Below are positions 1 through 8,320 of a DNA stretch of 32,281 bases, one piece after another. Every line of letters starts with the position of its first letter. Position 1 is the stretch's first letter. This stretch comes from Smithellaceae bacterium (lineage in GTDB: Bacteria; Desulfobacterota; Syntrophia; Syntrophales; Smithellaceae). A program made the translations under genes and the position numbers. The DNA lies in the NCBI GenBank assembly GCA_028693285.1, contig JAQUVQ010000032.1, positions 1-32,281 on the forward strand. Direction: 5' to 3'. The notes under the pieces are model-generated. The model saw only the letters and a list, made by a program, of their open reading frames with translations, had not been told where the DNA came from and did no database searches.

Positions 1-989
1 CCGCGGGAGAAAAAGAAATCCGGCGCGTCGCAGATCTGAAAATGCAGGTGGGGCGCGTCGGAATTGCCGGAATTCCCCAGCAGGGCGATCACGTCGCCTT
101 CTCTAACCTGATCTCCTGCCTTGACCCTGATCGAATGCGTGCGGCAGTGCGCGTAAAAGGCATAACGGCCTTTTCCGATGTCGATGATGATGTAGTTGCC
201 GGCCAGATCGATGGGTTCTTTGAAGGTCACGCTGTGGTCATTGCCGGAATTTTCCGGCAGACCGTCGCGCATGGCCACCACCGTTCCGTCCGCCACGGCG
301 TACAGGGACTCCCCGTAATTGAAGTAGGATTCGTTTTTAGCGGGATCCCCGTGAAAATATTCCGTCAGATCGTCATTGAATTGCACATTGTCAAAAGCAA
401 AGCGCTCGCCGGTCCCCCTTTTCCCGAGTGCAAAAAACATGGCGTTGAAATGATATCCCATCGTGGACTGATTGACAAAAAGCCAGTTTTTGCCGCGGAC
501 GGGCGAAGCAATGACGATGGGCGTCATCGCCTGATCCGGCAGGAAGGTTCCGCCTTCCATCGACAGGTCCCGGTTTGTCTGCTGATCCCGGAAAGAAAAC
601 CGGTGCGTCACGCTCTTTGGAACGGTGCGGCCCAAAGGAATGGGAAGCTGCAGGCTGACGTAGTAATGATCCAGTTTGTCGGGCGGATAATAGGGATTGA
701 CGGGCATCGGATCTTTGTAGATTTTGGGAATATCTTTTTTCCCGATGGTAAAGAGCACCGCCTTGGAGCTGCCGTCGAGGATGTCGATTCGCTGCAGGTC
801 CAGGCCTTCTTTTTCATATTCCCGCATTTTCAGCGTATAGCCGATCCGGATGTATTGATCCGTGGGGTAGGGCATGTCCTGGGCAATGACGGTAAATCGG
901 CTGTCTCGCGCCTCGGGGGCTGCGCCGTGGCACCCTGAAAGACTGATGAGAATCATGATACATGTGCAGATCCTTATGAAATAGTTCAT
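1..989 (-). CDS. Lipoprotein M23-family peptidase, C-terminus cut by window edge
   Basis: The frame is open from an ATG at 989 down to base 1, about 329 codons with no stop, so the C-terminus lies outside the window. The start has a strong AAGGAGGG ribosome site. Residues 1-20 form a short hydrophobic signal ending in the lipobox L17-S18-G19-C20, so the product is probably a lipoprotein. The C-terminal part is a peptidase M23/LytM fold: a YAVADGTVVAMRDG strand, the NYIIID and YAFYAH segments, the GDQVREGDVIALLGNSGNS turn and the zinc-binding HLHF motif. Family knowledge: M23 enzymes are zinc endopeptidases that cut peptidoglycan cross-links or act as LytM-type regulators. An aspartate in the RFAFD segment may be the first metal ligand. 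It lies 28 bp downstream of the radical SAM gene in the same operon. Substrate unknown. Confidence 0.8.
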   Translation of the reverse strand, partial: MNYFIRICTCIMILISLSGCHGAAPEARDSRFTVIAQDMPYPTDQYIRIGYTLKMREYEKEGLDLQRIDILDGSSKAVLFTIGKKDIPKIYKDPMPVNPYYPPDKLDHYYVSLQLPIPLGRTVPKSVTHRFSFRDQQTNRDLSMEGGTFLPDQAMTPIVIASPVRGKNWLFVNQSTMGYHFNAMFFALGKRGTGERFAFDNVQFNDDLTEYFHGDPAKNESYFNYGESLYAVADGTVVAMRDGLPENSGNDHSVTFKEPIDLAGNYIIIDIGKGRYAFYAHCRTHSIRVKAGDQVREGDVIALLGNSGNSDAPHLHFQICDAPDFFFSR

Positions 990-1017
990 TTGGTTCCCTC
1001 CTTGATTTTTCGGATCT

Positions 1018-3486
1018 TCATGCAAGAATCGTTTTCGTCTTGACGACTCCAATCCGCAGTGTTTCTTCTTCGGAAAAGCCCAAAACATGCCTCAGGATAT
1101 CGACGGGGCGGACGGAGCCGGTCTGCGCGTGCCGTACGGTTAAGTCCACGGTTTTTTCCCCGGTGCGGATGGTCAGGGCTTCCACAAAAGGCCGGATGTC
1201 CCTGGTGACGGTTTTTCCCTTGGATGGCCTGGAAATGGGAAATGATTCAGCCGCCAGAAAATTTTCGATGCCGCGGGAGAGGCGGCTGAGGATTTCCTCA
1301 TCCGTGTCCGGCGGAAGAATCAGTTCATAGGCAAAGCCCTGAAGAGAACGGGCCAGGTCCCGGGCGGCAAAGGAAAGTTCCTGTAAGCCCGTGATGATCA
1401 TGCCGTCGGGCAAGGCTTTGTTGATCTCGTCTTTCAAAATCGATAAATCCCGTGAATGCTGCAGGGCGGTGACGTCCAGGTATTCCTGCCGGCTTTCCAT
1501 ACCCACTGATGTGGCCGTGGCGAAGGAGATTTTGGGGTGCGGGTGAAACCCCGCCGAGTAGCACAGGGAAAGGGAGCTGCGCCTGAGCGCGCGGGTGAGC
1601 GCCGCGGCGAGCTCCAGATGAGAAAGAAAGCGGGCCCGGCCGGTTTTGGCGAAGTTCAGGCGGTAGACTTTTTCGGGGCCGGATTCGGCAGGCGTCCGGC
1701 TTTCCGCTGCCGGCTCCGGCAGATCGCGGTCTGAGAAAATATTTTGAACGTTTTTGAAATCGCAGACGCCGCAATCCTGGCAGGCCTCGTAGCGGCAGTC
1801 CGGCGTGTCGGTTTCCATGTCGGCTTTGTGCCTTTCGCTTTGCAGAAAATCCCGGCTCACGCCGCAGTCGATGTTGTCCCAGGGCAGAGGCTCGTCCGCC
1901 GAGCGTTCGCGCAGGTAATCGTCCGTTTGGATTCCCGCTTCCCGCAGGGCTTCCTGCCACGGATCAAATCGGAAGAGCTCACCCCAGCCGTCAAAACGGC
2001 AGCCTTTTTGCCAGGCGAGCAAAAGCGCATCTCCGATTTTTTCATCGCCCCGGGAAAACAGGCCTTCGAGCAGGCTCATCCGCGCGTCGTGCCACTTGAC
2101 GCTGAGATGGCGGTGATGGGTGCGCTGACGGATGAAATTCTGCCGGGCGCAGGTTTCTTCGATCGACAGTTGGGATTCCCACTGAAAGGGCGTGTGCGGC
2201 TTCGGGACGAACGTCGAAAGGCTGACGGTGACCTGCCCCCGGCCGCGGGATGCGCGCAGCGCCTGGGAGGCCAGATCCACAATTCCTTCCAGATCGCTTT
2301 CTTCTTCGTGCGGCAGGCCGATCATGAAGTACAGCTTGATGGATTTCCATCCCGCGGCAAAGACCTGATCCACGGATGCCAGCAGATCCTCCGCGGAGTT
2401 GCCTTTGTTGATGATCCGGCGCATTTTATCCGTTCCCGCCTCAGGCGCAAGGGTGAAACTGGTTTTACGGGTGCGCTTGATTTCTTCAATCAGGGTTTGG
2501 CTCAGCGTTTCGACCCTGAGCGATGGCAGGGCCAGGGCCACGCGTTGGGCGCAATGTTTCCGCATCAGGTTTTGGAGGAGCGGTTCAATGCAGCTGTAGT
2601 CTCCGGAACTGAGAGCCAAAAGAGATATTTCATCATGGCCGGTTGCCGCGAGCGCCCGGTCGGCCATCTCCGTGATCAACCGGGCGTTTCTCTCCCGGTA
2701 AGGTCGCCAGATCATGCCCGCCTGGCAAAACCGGCAGCCCCGCGTGCAGCCCCGGGCAATTTCCAGGACGATGCGGTCGTGGACGGCTTGCATCAGCGGC
2801 ACCACCGGCGCGACAGGATGAAGCCAGCGGTTGAGATCCATCACCTTCCGCTTTTTGATGATTTTGTTTTTGTGCAGAGCCGGAACATAAACGCCGTCAA
2901 GGTTCGCAAGGATTTCAAGCATCGCGTCCTTTCCCGAATTTTGCTTTTTGGCTTCTGCCAGGGCGCCGGCGATTTCCACCACCGCTTCTTCGCCTTCCCC
3001 GATGACAAATGCGTCGATGAAAGCGGCAAGCGGCGCGGGGTTGAATGCGCAGGGGCCGCCCGCGACAACCAGAGGATGTTCGTTGCGCCGGTCGGCGGAC
3101 TGGAGCGGTATTTCGCCAAGGTCCAGCATCGTGAGCATATTCGTATAGGACAGTTCGTATTGCAGCGAGAAACCGATCACATCAAAATCGGCGATGGGGC
3201 TTTGGGTTTCCAGAGAGGTCAGGGGAAGACGGCGCTCCCGCAATTGCCGTTCCCGGTCCGGCCAGGGGGCAAAACACCTTTCGGCGGCCGCATCGGGAAG
3301 CGCGTTTAAGACGGAATATAAAATTTGCAGGCCCAGATGCGACATGCCCACTTCATACGTGTCGGGAAAGGCCAGCAGAAAGCGTACGCCGGTGTTTTCC
3401 TTCCGGACGGCGTTGACTTCCGCGCCGATATAACGACTGGGCTTTTCCGCGCCGGTCAACAGCTCATCAAAAATGTTCCGACTCAT
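1018..3486 (-). CDS. Radical SAM protein fused to DUF2344 (TIGR03960/TIGR03936-type)
   Basis: This 822-residue protein joins three parts. Residues about 30-200 resemble a cobalamin-binding-like Rossmann region, with a GGPCAFNPAP segment. The radical SAM core begins at about 235 and carries the 4Fe-4S motif C247-x3-C251-x2-C254. A DUF2344 (radical SAM-linked) domain starts near 605 with the segment FAKTGRARFLSHLE. A CxxCxxC cysteine cluster just before that domain could hold another metal centre. In many bacteria these two parts are separate neighbouring genes, and the fused form is common in deltaproteobacteria. The reaction is not established for the family; links to RNA modification or ribosome-associated loci have been suggested by context elsewhere but nothing here confirms that. 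It is the middle gene of a three-gene minus-strand operon. Confidence 0.85.
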   Translation of the reverse strand: MSRNIFDELLTGAEKPSRYIGAEVNAVRKENTGVRFLLAFPDTYEVGMSHLGLQILYSVLNALPDAAAERCFAPWPDRERQLRERRLPLTSLETQSPIADFDVIGFSLQYELSYTNMLTMLDLGEIPLQSADRRNEHPLVVAGGPCAFNPAPLAAFIDAFVIGEGEEAVVEIAGALAEAKKQNSGKDAMLEILANLDGVYVPALHKNKIIKKRKVMDLNRWLHPVAPVVPLMQAVHDRIVLEIARGCTRGCRFCQAGMIWRPYRERNARLITEMADRALAATGHDEISLLALSSGDYSCIEPLLQNLMRKHCAQRVALALPSLRVETLSQTLIEEIKRTRKTSFTLAPEAGTDKMRRIINKGNSAEDLLASVDQVFAAGWKSIKLYFMIGLPHEEESDLEGIVDLASQALRASRGRGQVTVSLSTFVPKPHTPFQWESQLSIEETCARQNFIRQRTHHRHLSVKWHDARMSLLEGLFSRGDEKIGDALLLAWQKGCRFDGWGELFRFDPWQEALREAGIQTDDYLRERSADEPLPWDNIDCGVSRDFLQSERHKADMETDTPDCRYEACQDCGVCDFKNVQNIFSDRDLPEPAAESRTPAESGPEKVYRLNFAKTGRARFLSHLELAAALTRALRRSSLSLCYSAGFHPHPKISFATATSVGMESRQEYLDVTALQHSRDLSILKDEINKALPDGMIITGLQELSFAARDLARSLQGFAYELILPPDTDEEILSRLSRGIENFLAAESFPISRPSKGKTVTRDIRPFVEALTIRTGEKTVDLTVRHAQTGSVRPVDILRHVLGFSEEETLRIGVVKTKTILA

Positions 3487-3523
3487 GCTTTAGGGTCCGT
3501 TTGGGATTCGCGTCGTTTTGGGT

Positions 3524-3922
3524 CTATTCTGTTTGTTCGGGAAAAGGATTTTTCCTGTACTTGAAGGGGTTGCGCCGGATGTCCTTCAGCAGAGACAAAG
3601 CCATTCTTTTTGCGAAATCCGGCGTTGACAGATAGCCCAGAGAGTTGTTTTTAAAGGTTTCCAGAAGGTCCGCCCGGGTGGCCGACTTCTCGGCTTCGGC
3701 AACGAAGGTTCTTTCCAGTTTGTGCTCGTAGGTCAGCTCGTCGCCGAAGATGCCGGTAAGCTGCCGGTGGTCGTCGGGCGAAGCGAAAAAGGACGGCTCG
3801 ACTTTGACTTTCATCTGAAAGGAGAGTTCAACTTTTACCGTGTCCGCGGCGATGCGGCGCGACAGGTCGTTGATCGTAAGCATCAGGCCGTTGGGCAGAT
3901 GGATGGTCTCGATTCGTTTCAT
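3524..3922 (-). CDS. Conserved hypothetical protein, 132 aa
   Basis: I do not recognise this family. I chose the ATG at 3922; the frame can be extended 27 bp upstream only to a TTG, which is less likely. Upstream of the ATG there is a weak purine stretch (GGAAAAGAG). The protein begins MKRIETIHLPNGLMLTI, has no hydrophobic segment, is rich in charged residues and ends in a basic patch (RRNPFKYRKNPF). A beta-rich N-terminal half followed by helices is plausible. It is the first gene of the minus-strand operon, 37 bp before the radical SAM-DUF2344 gene, and is probably soluble and cytoplasmic. The name of an enzyme activity would be a guess. Confidence 0.7.
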   Translation of the reverse strand: MKRIETIHLPNGLMLTINDLSRRIAADTVKVELSFQMKVKVEPSFFASPDDHRQLTGIFGDELTYEHKLERTFVAEAEKSATRADLLETFKNNSLGYLSTPDFAKRMALSLLKDIRRNPFKYRKNPFPEQTE

Positions 3923-3976
3923 GGTTTTCTCTTTTCCGCGTCTTTGCAAGGTTCCGGGTTCTTACCATTTTTATCC

Positions 3977-4005
3977 TTGACCTGCAACGTCTATCCTTCT
4001 ATAAG
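3977..4005 (+). promoter_or_regulatory. Sigma70-like promoter for purU
   Basis: TTGACC at 3977-3982 and TATAAG at 4000-4005 are separated by exactly 17 bp, 40 bp before the purU start. Each box matches the E. coli-type consensus at five of six positions. It lies in the divergent gap between the minus-strand operon (start 3922) and purU (start 4045). Confidence 0.6.
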
Positions 4006-4044
4006 CAACTTCATTATTTCTCCGATGCTGAAAGATGGAATGTT

Positions 4045-4902
4045 ATGGATGAATCCAATGCAATTTTATTGTTGTCCTGCCCGGATCGCAAGGGGCTGGT
4101 GGCCAGACTTTCCAGTTTTATTTTTCAAAACAACGGCAACATCGTCGCAGCGGATCAATACACCTCCAAACGGGGGGAGTATTTTTTCATGCGCATGGAG
4201 TGGGAGCTGAACGGTTTTGCGCTCAGCCGTGAAGAAATTCCCGTCGTGTTTGCTCCCCTGGCCCGCCAGTATGACATGAAATGGACGCTGCATTTCACCG
4301 ATTACCGGCCGCGAATGGTCATTTTCGTTTCCAAACACCTCCATTGTCTGCACGATTTGATTCTGCGCCGCCACATGGGAGAACTGAACGCCGCCATTGA
4401 AGCGGTGATCAGCAATCATAACGACGCGAAGGATCTGGTGGAGCAGTTTGGAATCAAATTTTTCCATATTCCCATCACGGCGGAGAATAAACGCCAGCAG
4501 GAGGAAAGGCAATTGGCCCTGTTGCGGGAAATGAAAATCGATCTGGTGGTTCTGGCGCGCTACATGCAGATTCTCACGGGTGGATTCATCGGACAGTATG
4601 TCAACCGGATGATCAATATTCACCATTCCTTTCTGCCTGCGTTTTCGGGAAGCAATCCCTACCAGCAGGCGTACGATCGGGGCGTGAAAATTATCGGGGC
4701 GACGGCCCATTACGCGACCGAACAGTTGGATGACGGTCCCATTATTTCTCAGGACGTCGTTAAAATCAGCCACCGCGACACGATTACGGATATTCAAACC
4801 AAAAGCAAGGATCTGGAGCGCATTGTGCTGGCGCGCGCGCTGCGCCTGCATCTGGAAAACAAGATTATCGTGTACGGGGCCAAGACGGTCGTGTTTGAAT
4901 AA
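4045..4902 (+). CDS. purU: Formyltetrahydrofolate deformylase
   Basis: Hydrolyses 10-formyl-tetrahydrofolate to tetrahydrofolate and formate, feeding formate-dependent purine synthesis and balancing one-carbon pools. The 285-residue length is typical. An N-terminal ACT domain (about 5-85, with CPDRKGLVARLSSFI) precedes the formyltransferase catalytic domain. By alignment with PurN the catalytic residues are N191 and H193 in NIHHSFLPAF and D229 in EQLDDGPII, all present. The ATG at 4045 is the only sensible start, though its ribosome site is weak. A good promoter sits at 3977-4005. It is followed 14 bp later by a cysteine-rich unknown gene, probably cotranscribed. In an anaerobe the formate produced could also enter formate metabolism, which is inference. 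Confidence 0.93.
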   Translation: MDESNAILLLSCPDRKGLVARLSSFIFQNNGNIVAADQYTSKRGEYFFMRMEWELNGFALSREEIPVVFAPLARQYDMKWTLHFTDYRPRMVIFVSKHLHCLHDLILRRHMGELNAAIEAVISNHNDAKDLVEQFGIKFFHIPITAENKRQQEERQLALLREMKIDLVVLARYMQILTGGFIGQYVNRMINIHHSFLPAFSGSNPYQQAYDRGVKIIGATAHYATEQLDDGPIISQDVVKISHRDTITDIQTKSKDLERIVLARALRLHLENKIIVYGAKTVVFE

Positions 4903-4916
4903 GAGAAGTGCTTTTC

Positions 4917-5735
4917 ATGCCCACGGAATTTCCCATTATGGTTTTGTGTCAACCGGACCCCGGCAAGTCCTGCGGCGCCTGCTGCGGCCTTTACAATTAT
5001 GTGGACAGCTCACGCGAGTCGCTGGTCAAGAGGCTTTCCGCCCGCACCCGGCGCTATCACGAGATGGTGAAGGGTCCGGAGGATCTGCCCCGTTACGCCA
5101 AAGCGACGTTTGCCGCTGAAGACTTCCGAAAGCGCTACGAAGTCATTTACTGCTGCGAGTACCTCGGTTTTCTGGACGCCGAAGAAAAAAAAGTCGGATG
5201 CCTCGTGCATCCCCTGCAGAACGGCGGCGTGGACATGCGCACCGTTTCCTTTTACGGCCGGGATGTCTGTGCCGGTCATCTGTGCCCCAGCCACCATTTC
5301 ATTCCCAGGTCCCAGCAGCTGATTTTGCTGAAGATCATCGACGACTGGTATCTGTACGGTCTCTGCCTGACGGATATCGACCTTGTGGTTTCCTGGTTTC
5401 GCCTGGTGGCCGACCGGGTCGGAGAGGAGCTCAAACCGGAGGCGTTTGAAAGGCAGGACCTGAAAGAGGCCGCGCTGCAATACTTCCGCTGGAAGATGAC
5501 GTGGCCTTTCCGCTGTGAAGAGGCCAACCGTCTGGGGAAATATTATTTTGACGGATCGCAGTACATGATCAGCCACATCGACTATGAAAAATTCGGCCGG
5601 GATATTTCGCCGCTCAATGCCATCCTGCTGAGCCTTTCCTCGGAATTTCACGCGGCGGAGGAGCTGGACCAAGCGGAAAAAATGATTTGGTCCAACGTAG
5701 AGGCATTGGCGTTGCTTTACCGCGGCCGGCTTTGA
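4917..5735 (+). CDS. Cysteine-rich conserved hypothetical protein, 272 aa
   Basis: No known enzyme is recognised. The N-terminal half carries a cysteine pattern suggestive of metal binding: C11, C19, C22-C23 (within GKSCGACCGLYNYV), C79-C80, C95, C118 and C123. This resembles, only loosely, the YkgJ-type iron/zinc-chelating cysteine cluster. The C-terminal half is helical and lacks cysteine clusters. I prefer the ATG at 4917 over an in-frame GTG at 4908, because the purine stretch AAGAGAAG ending near 4908 is then better spaced. It directly follows purU and precedes a promoter for hpt. There is no signal peptide or membrane segment, so it is probably cytoplasmic. Confidence 0.75.
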   Translation: MPTEFPIMVLCQPDPGKSCGACCGLYNYVDSSRESLVKRLSARTRRYHEMVKGPEDLPRYAKATFAAEDFRKRYEVIYCCEYLGFLDAEEKKVGCLVHPLQNGGVDMRTVSFYGRDVCAGHLCPSHHFIPRSQQLILLKIIDDWYLYGLCLTDIDLVVSWFRLVADRVGEELKPEAFERQDLKEAALQYFRWKMTWPFRCEEANRLGKYYFDGSQYMISHIDYEKFGRDISPLNAILLSLSSEFHAAEELDQAEKMIWSNVEALALLYRGRL

Positions 5736-5741
5736 TTTTGA

Positions 5742-5771
5742 TTGACAGCCCAAAGGAATCTTGAGTAATAT
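5742..5771 (+). promoter_or_regulatory. Sigma70-like promoter for hpt
   Basis: A perfect TTGACA at 5742-5747 and TAATAT at 5766-5771 are separated by 18 bp, 36 bp before the hpt start codon. The site lies just after the stop of the preceding gene, so hpt and the next two genes may have their own transcript. Confidence 0.55.
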
Positions 5772-5807
5772 CAACGGGCAGTTTCATCATCGTGGAGGCG
5801 CGGGGAC

Positions 5808-6362
5808 ATGGCCGATGTTTTAAAAAAAGTACTGCTGGAGCCGTCGGAGATATCCGGCCGCGTTTCGGAGATGGCCGGCGCCATTTCCCGGGATTACGCG
5901 GGCCGCGAAATCCTGGTGATCGGGGTTCTCAAAGGCGCCTTCGTTTTTATGGCGGATTTGATCCGCGCTCTCTCCATTCCCTGTCAAACGGATTTTATTC
6001 GGGCGGCCAGCTACGGCGCCGGGACGGAGAGCTCCGGCAAAATCGCGATCACCAAGGACATCGAGATGGATGTTGCGGGCAGGGATGTTCTGGTCGTCGA
6101 GGACATTCTGGACAGCGGCCTGACGCTGCGTTACATCGTGGATGCGTTGAAGCTCAGAAATCCCCGGTCCGTCAAGGTCTGCGCGTTCCTGGACAAGCGA
6201 AAAAGACGAAAAGTTCATTTTGAAGCGGATTACGTCGGCTATACGATGGAAGACGGTTTCGTGGTCGGCTACGGACTGGATTTCAACGAACAGTACCGGT
6301 TTCTGCCGGGCGTGTATGTGCTGGATCCCGCGCCGGAAGGCGAAAAAGAGGCAAACGAATGA
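5808..6362 (+). CDS. hpt: Hypoxanthine phosphoribosyltransferase
   Basis: Purine salvage enzyme that joins hypoxanthine (often also guanine) to PRPP, giving IMP or GMP and pyrophosphate. The 184-residue length is usual for bacterial Hpt. The PRPP-binding signature VLVVEDILDSGLTL is at about 94-107, with adjacent acidic E98-D99. The ASYGAGTESSGK loop (67-78) and the C-terminal YVGYTMEDGFVVGYGLDFNEQYR substrate-binding strand are all present. A GGAGG ribosome site lies about 10 bp upstream. The stop overlaps the next start by 4 bp (ATGA), indicating translational coupling. With purU in the same region, it forms a small purine/one-carbon neighbourhood. Confidence 0.93.
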   Translation: MADVLKKVLLEPSEISGRVSEMAGAISRDYAGREILVIGVLKGAFVFMADLIRALSIPCQTDFIRAASYGAGTESSGKIAITKDIEMDVAGRDVLVVEDILDSGLTLRYIVDALKLRNPRSVKVCAFLDKRKRRKVHFEADYVGYTMEDGFVVGYGLDFNEQYRFLPGVYVLDPAPEGEKEANE

Positions 6363-7339
6363 TTATCCAGTGCAAGCAATGCCGCACCAAATTCCGCTTC
6401 GACGACGCAAAAATCGCACAAGACGGGATCTGGGTTCGCTGCAACCGCTGTCAGCACGTTTTTTTTCAGGAGCCCCCCAGGCGTCCCCTGTCCGGTCCCG
6501 CGGCGGAAGGCGATCGTCCTCTTCCGTCCGGCTCCGCCTATGAAAAAACACAGAGCCGTCTGTCCCTCGAGCCGGCAAGTCCGCCTCCGGGCAAAATTCC
6601 CCGGGATGAAGATTTGGTCGGCTTTCTTCGGGATGTGATGGAAACGGAGAAGGCGGAGCAGGGGGAAGCAAAGCAGGATTTTCCCGACACGGACCGCGGA
6701 AAAGATGCGGGTGCGGAAAGGTCCGGAGAATGGTCAGGGGAAGAAGAATCGCCGCCCCTTCCCGCTCGCAAAAAGAACAGGCCATGGATGTTTGCGCTGT
6801 GGACGCTTTTAGTGGTTGTCGTCATCCCGGCCGTATTTTATTTTGTCGTTTTTCCGCCGCTGGGGGAACGTCTTCTGAAAGCCGGAGGGCAGGGGTGGGA
6901 GAGCGTGCTTTCCGCGCTCGGCTTCTCTCAGCCGGCGGAGCGTCTGCCGGTCACCGCGCAGGTCAAGCTTCAGGACGTCCGCCAGCGGGTCCTGGAGAAT
7001 TACATTCTGGGGCCTGTCCGCATCGTGGAAGGCAAAGCGGTCAATGAGGCCGAATTTCCCATCTCCCGCGTGCAGGTCAGGGCGGAAATCCTGGATGCCT
7101 ACGCGGTGGTCCTCGGCGAACGGGTGAGCTACGCGGGAAATATCCTCAATGACGACGAGCTCATTACCATGACCGAAGAAGAAATGAGAATCCGGCTGTC
7201 GCTTCCGGAAGGCCGGGATCAATCGAACGACCGGGTGGAACCCGGAGGGAAAATACCTTTCATGGTGGTTTTCACCGGGAACCCGCCGGGCATGATCAAA
7301 ACCGTTGTCAGGATTGCCGGCGCGGAGCGCCTGTTATAG
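6359..7339 (+). CDS. Zinc-ribbon/DUF3426 single-pass membrane protein
   Basis: The N-terminus is an MJ0042-type zinc ribbon: C5-x2-C8 and C28-x2-C31 in a 40-residue module. A long low-complexity acidic and proline-rich linker follows (about 40-140). A single membrane helix spans about 143-166 (FALWTLLVVVVIPAVFYFVVF). The rest, about 200-326, matches the DUF3426 fold with its PISRVQVRAEILDA segment. Such proteins are common in deltaproteobacteria and probably sit in the inner membrane with the zinc ribbon in the cytoplasm and the DUF3426 domain outside. The function is not known. Its start overlaps the hpt stop by 4 bp. Confidence 0.85.
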   Translation: MIIQCKQCRTKFRFDDAKIAQDGIWVRCNRCQHVFFQEPPRRPLSGPAAEGDRPLPSGSAYEKTQSRLSLEPASPPPGKIPRDEDLVGFLRDVMETEKAEQGEAKQDFPDTDRGKDAGAERSGEWSGEEESPPLPARKKNRPWMFALWTLLVVVVIPAVFYFVVFPPLGERLLKAGGQGWESVLSALGFSQPAERLPVTAQVKLQDVRQRVLENYILGPVRIVEGKAVNEAEFPISRVQVRAEILDAYAVVLGERVSYAGNILNDDELITMTEEEMRIRLSLPEGRDQSNDRVEPGGKIPFMVVFTGNPPGMIKTVVRIAGAERLL

Positions 7340-7359
7340 AGGCGACAAGGAAGGATTTT

Positions 7360-8238
7360 GTGAGATACGAAGGAAATATATTCCGGCCCTTCAGTGAGGC
7401 CAATAGTTACTTGCTTCAATGCACCATTGGCTGCTCCCACAATCAATGCACCTTCTGCGGCATGTATAAAGACGCAAAGTATCGCGTACGGCGGACCGCC
7501 GAGATTCTGGACGACATCCGCATGGCAAAGGATTATTACGGGGACGTGGAAAAGGTGTTCTTGTGCGACGGCGATGCGATTGCCATCGAGACCGAAACCC
7601 TGCTTGAAATCATCCATGCGCTTTATGCAGCATTCCCCTCGCTGCGGCATGTCGGCAGCTATGTGGGGCCGCAAAGCACGCTTGCCAAATCGCCGACTGA
7701 ATTGCGGGCGCTTCGGTCCGCCGGCCTGACCAAAGCGTATATCGGCGTTGAAACCGGCGACGACGAACTGCTGAAAAAGGTTCGCAAGGGAGTCGGGAGC
7801 GCCGAGATGCTGGAAGCCGGGCGGAGGCTGGTTGATGCGGGGATCAATTTGTCCGCGATGGTTCTGCTGGGGCTTGCCGGCCCGGGAGAGCCTTCACGGC
7901 GCCACGCCCTTGCCACCGCAAAAATCTGCGACGAAATGAAGCCCCAGTATCTTGCGGCCCTGACGGTCACGCCCGTTTTGGGGACCGTGCTCTACCGACA
8001 GGTGCAGAAAGGCGAATTTCAGCTCCTGGATCCTTTTGAAACCCTGGAGGAGATGAAAATGATGCTTGAAAACATCACCCTGAACCCGCTGAAATTTGTC
8101 GGCACGCACGCGTCCAATTATCTGCCGGTCACCGGCACGCTTCAGAAAGACAAGCCCAAAATGATCGCCCTGGTGGATCAGGTTCTGACCGGCCGGGACG
8201 AACGGCTACTAAGGCCGGATCATCTGCGGGGTCTGTAA
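7360..8238 (+). CDS. Radical SAM protein, COG1032-like
   Basis: A 292-residue radical SAM enzyme starting at a GTG (7360) with an AAGGAAGG ribosome site. The cluster-binding region CTIGCSHNQCTFC contains C21, C25, C30 and C33. The SAM-cluster ligands are probably C25-x4-C30-x2-C33, a spaced variant seen in GCSHNxCTFC-type family members rather than the classic Cx3Cx2C. The KAYIGVETGDDELLKKVRKG segment (from about 130) is the usual core strand with the SAM-contacting glutamate. There is no fused B12 or TRAM domain. Substrate unknown. It is the last plus-strand gene of this block, convergent with the TetR gene, with an 8-bp stem-loop between them. Confidence 0.85.
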   Translation: MRYEGNIFRPFSEANSYLLQCTIGCSHNQCTFCGMYKDAKYRVRRTAEILDDIRMAKDYYGDVEKVFLCDGDAIAIETETLLEIIHALYAAFPSLRHVGSYVGPQSTLAKSPTELRALRSAGLTKAYIGVETGDDELLKKVRKGVGSAEMLEAGRRLVDAGINLSAMVLLGLAGPGEPSRRHALATAKICDEMKPQYLAALTVTPVLGTVLYRQVQKGEFQLLDPFETLEEMKMMLENITLNPLKFVGTHASNYLPVTGTLQKDKPKMIALVDQVLTGRDERLLRPDHLRGL

Positions 8239-8298
8239 CCCCGGGGATTCGGAAAAAAACCGGAAGAACGGTTTAAGGTTCGGCAGGCGGAAATGGCA

Positions 8299-8320
8299 TA
8301 AACAGGGATGATCCTGTTTA
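8299..8320. terminator. Stem-loop between convergent genes
   Basis: TAAACAGG at 8299-8306 pairs perfectly with CCTGTTTA at 8313-8320 around a six-base loop. The stem includes the stop codon of the TetR gene and lies 60 bp after the stop of the radical SAM gene, where a bidirectional terminator would be expected. There is no immediate T-run on either strand, so it is only a weak candidate. Confidence 0.35.

Noticed and set aside
361..430. Suspected frameshift in the M23 gene at a run of G/A bases
   Set aside because: Recounting the run (five C on the plus strand at 414-418) keeps the frame intact through the conserved RFAFD region.
42..938. Long plus-strand open frame at the left edge
   Set aside because: It lies opposite the M23 lipoprotein, whose minus-strand frame has a lipobox, a strong ribosome site and clear peptidase motifs; the plus frame shows no domain.
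1744..3309. 521-codon plus-strand frame opposite the radical SAM gene
   Set aside because: Low-information composition with no recognisable motif; the minus strand encodes a complete conserved protein over the same bases.
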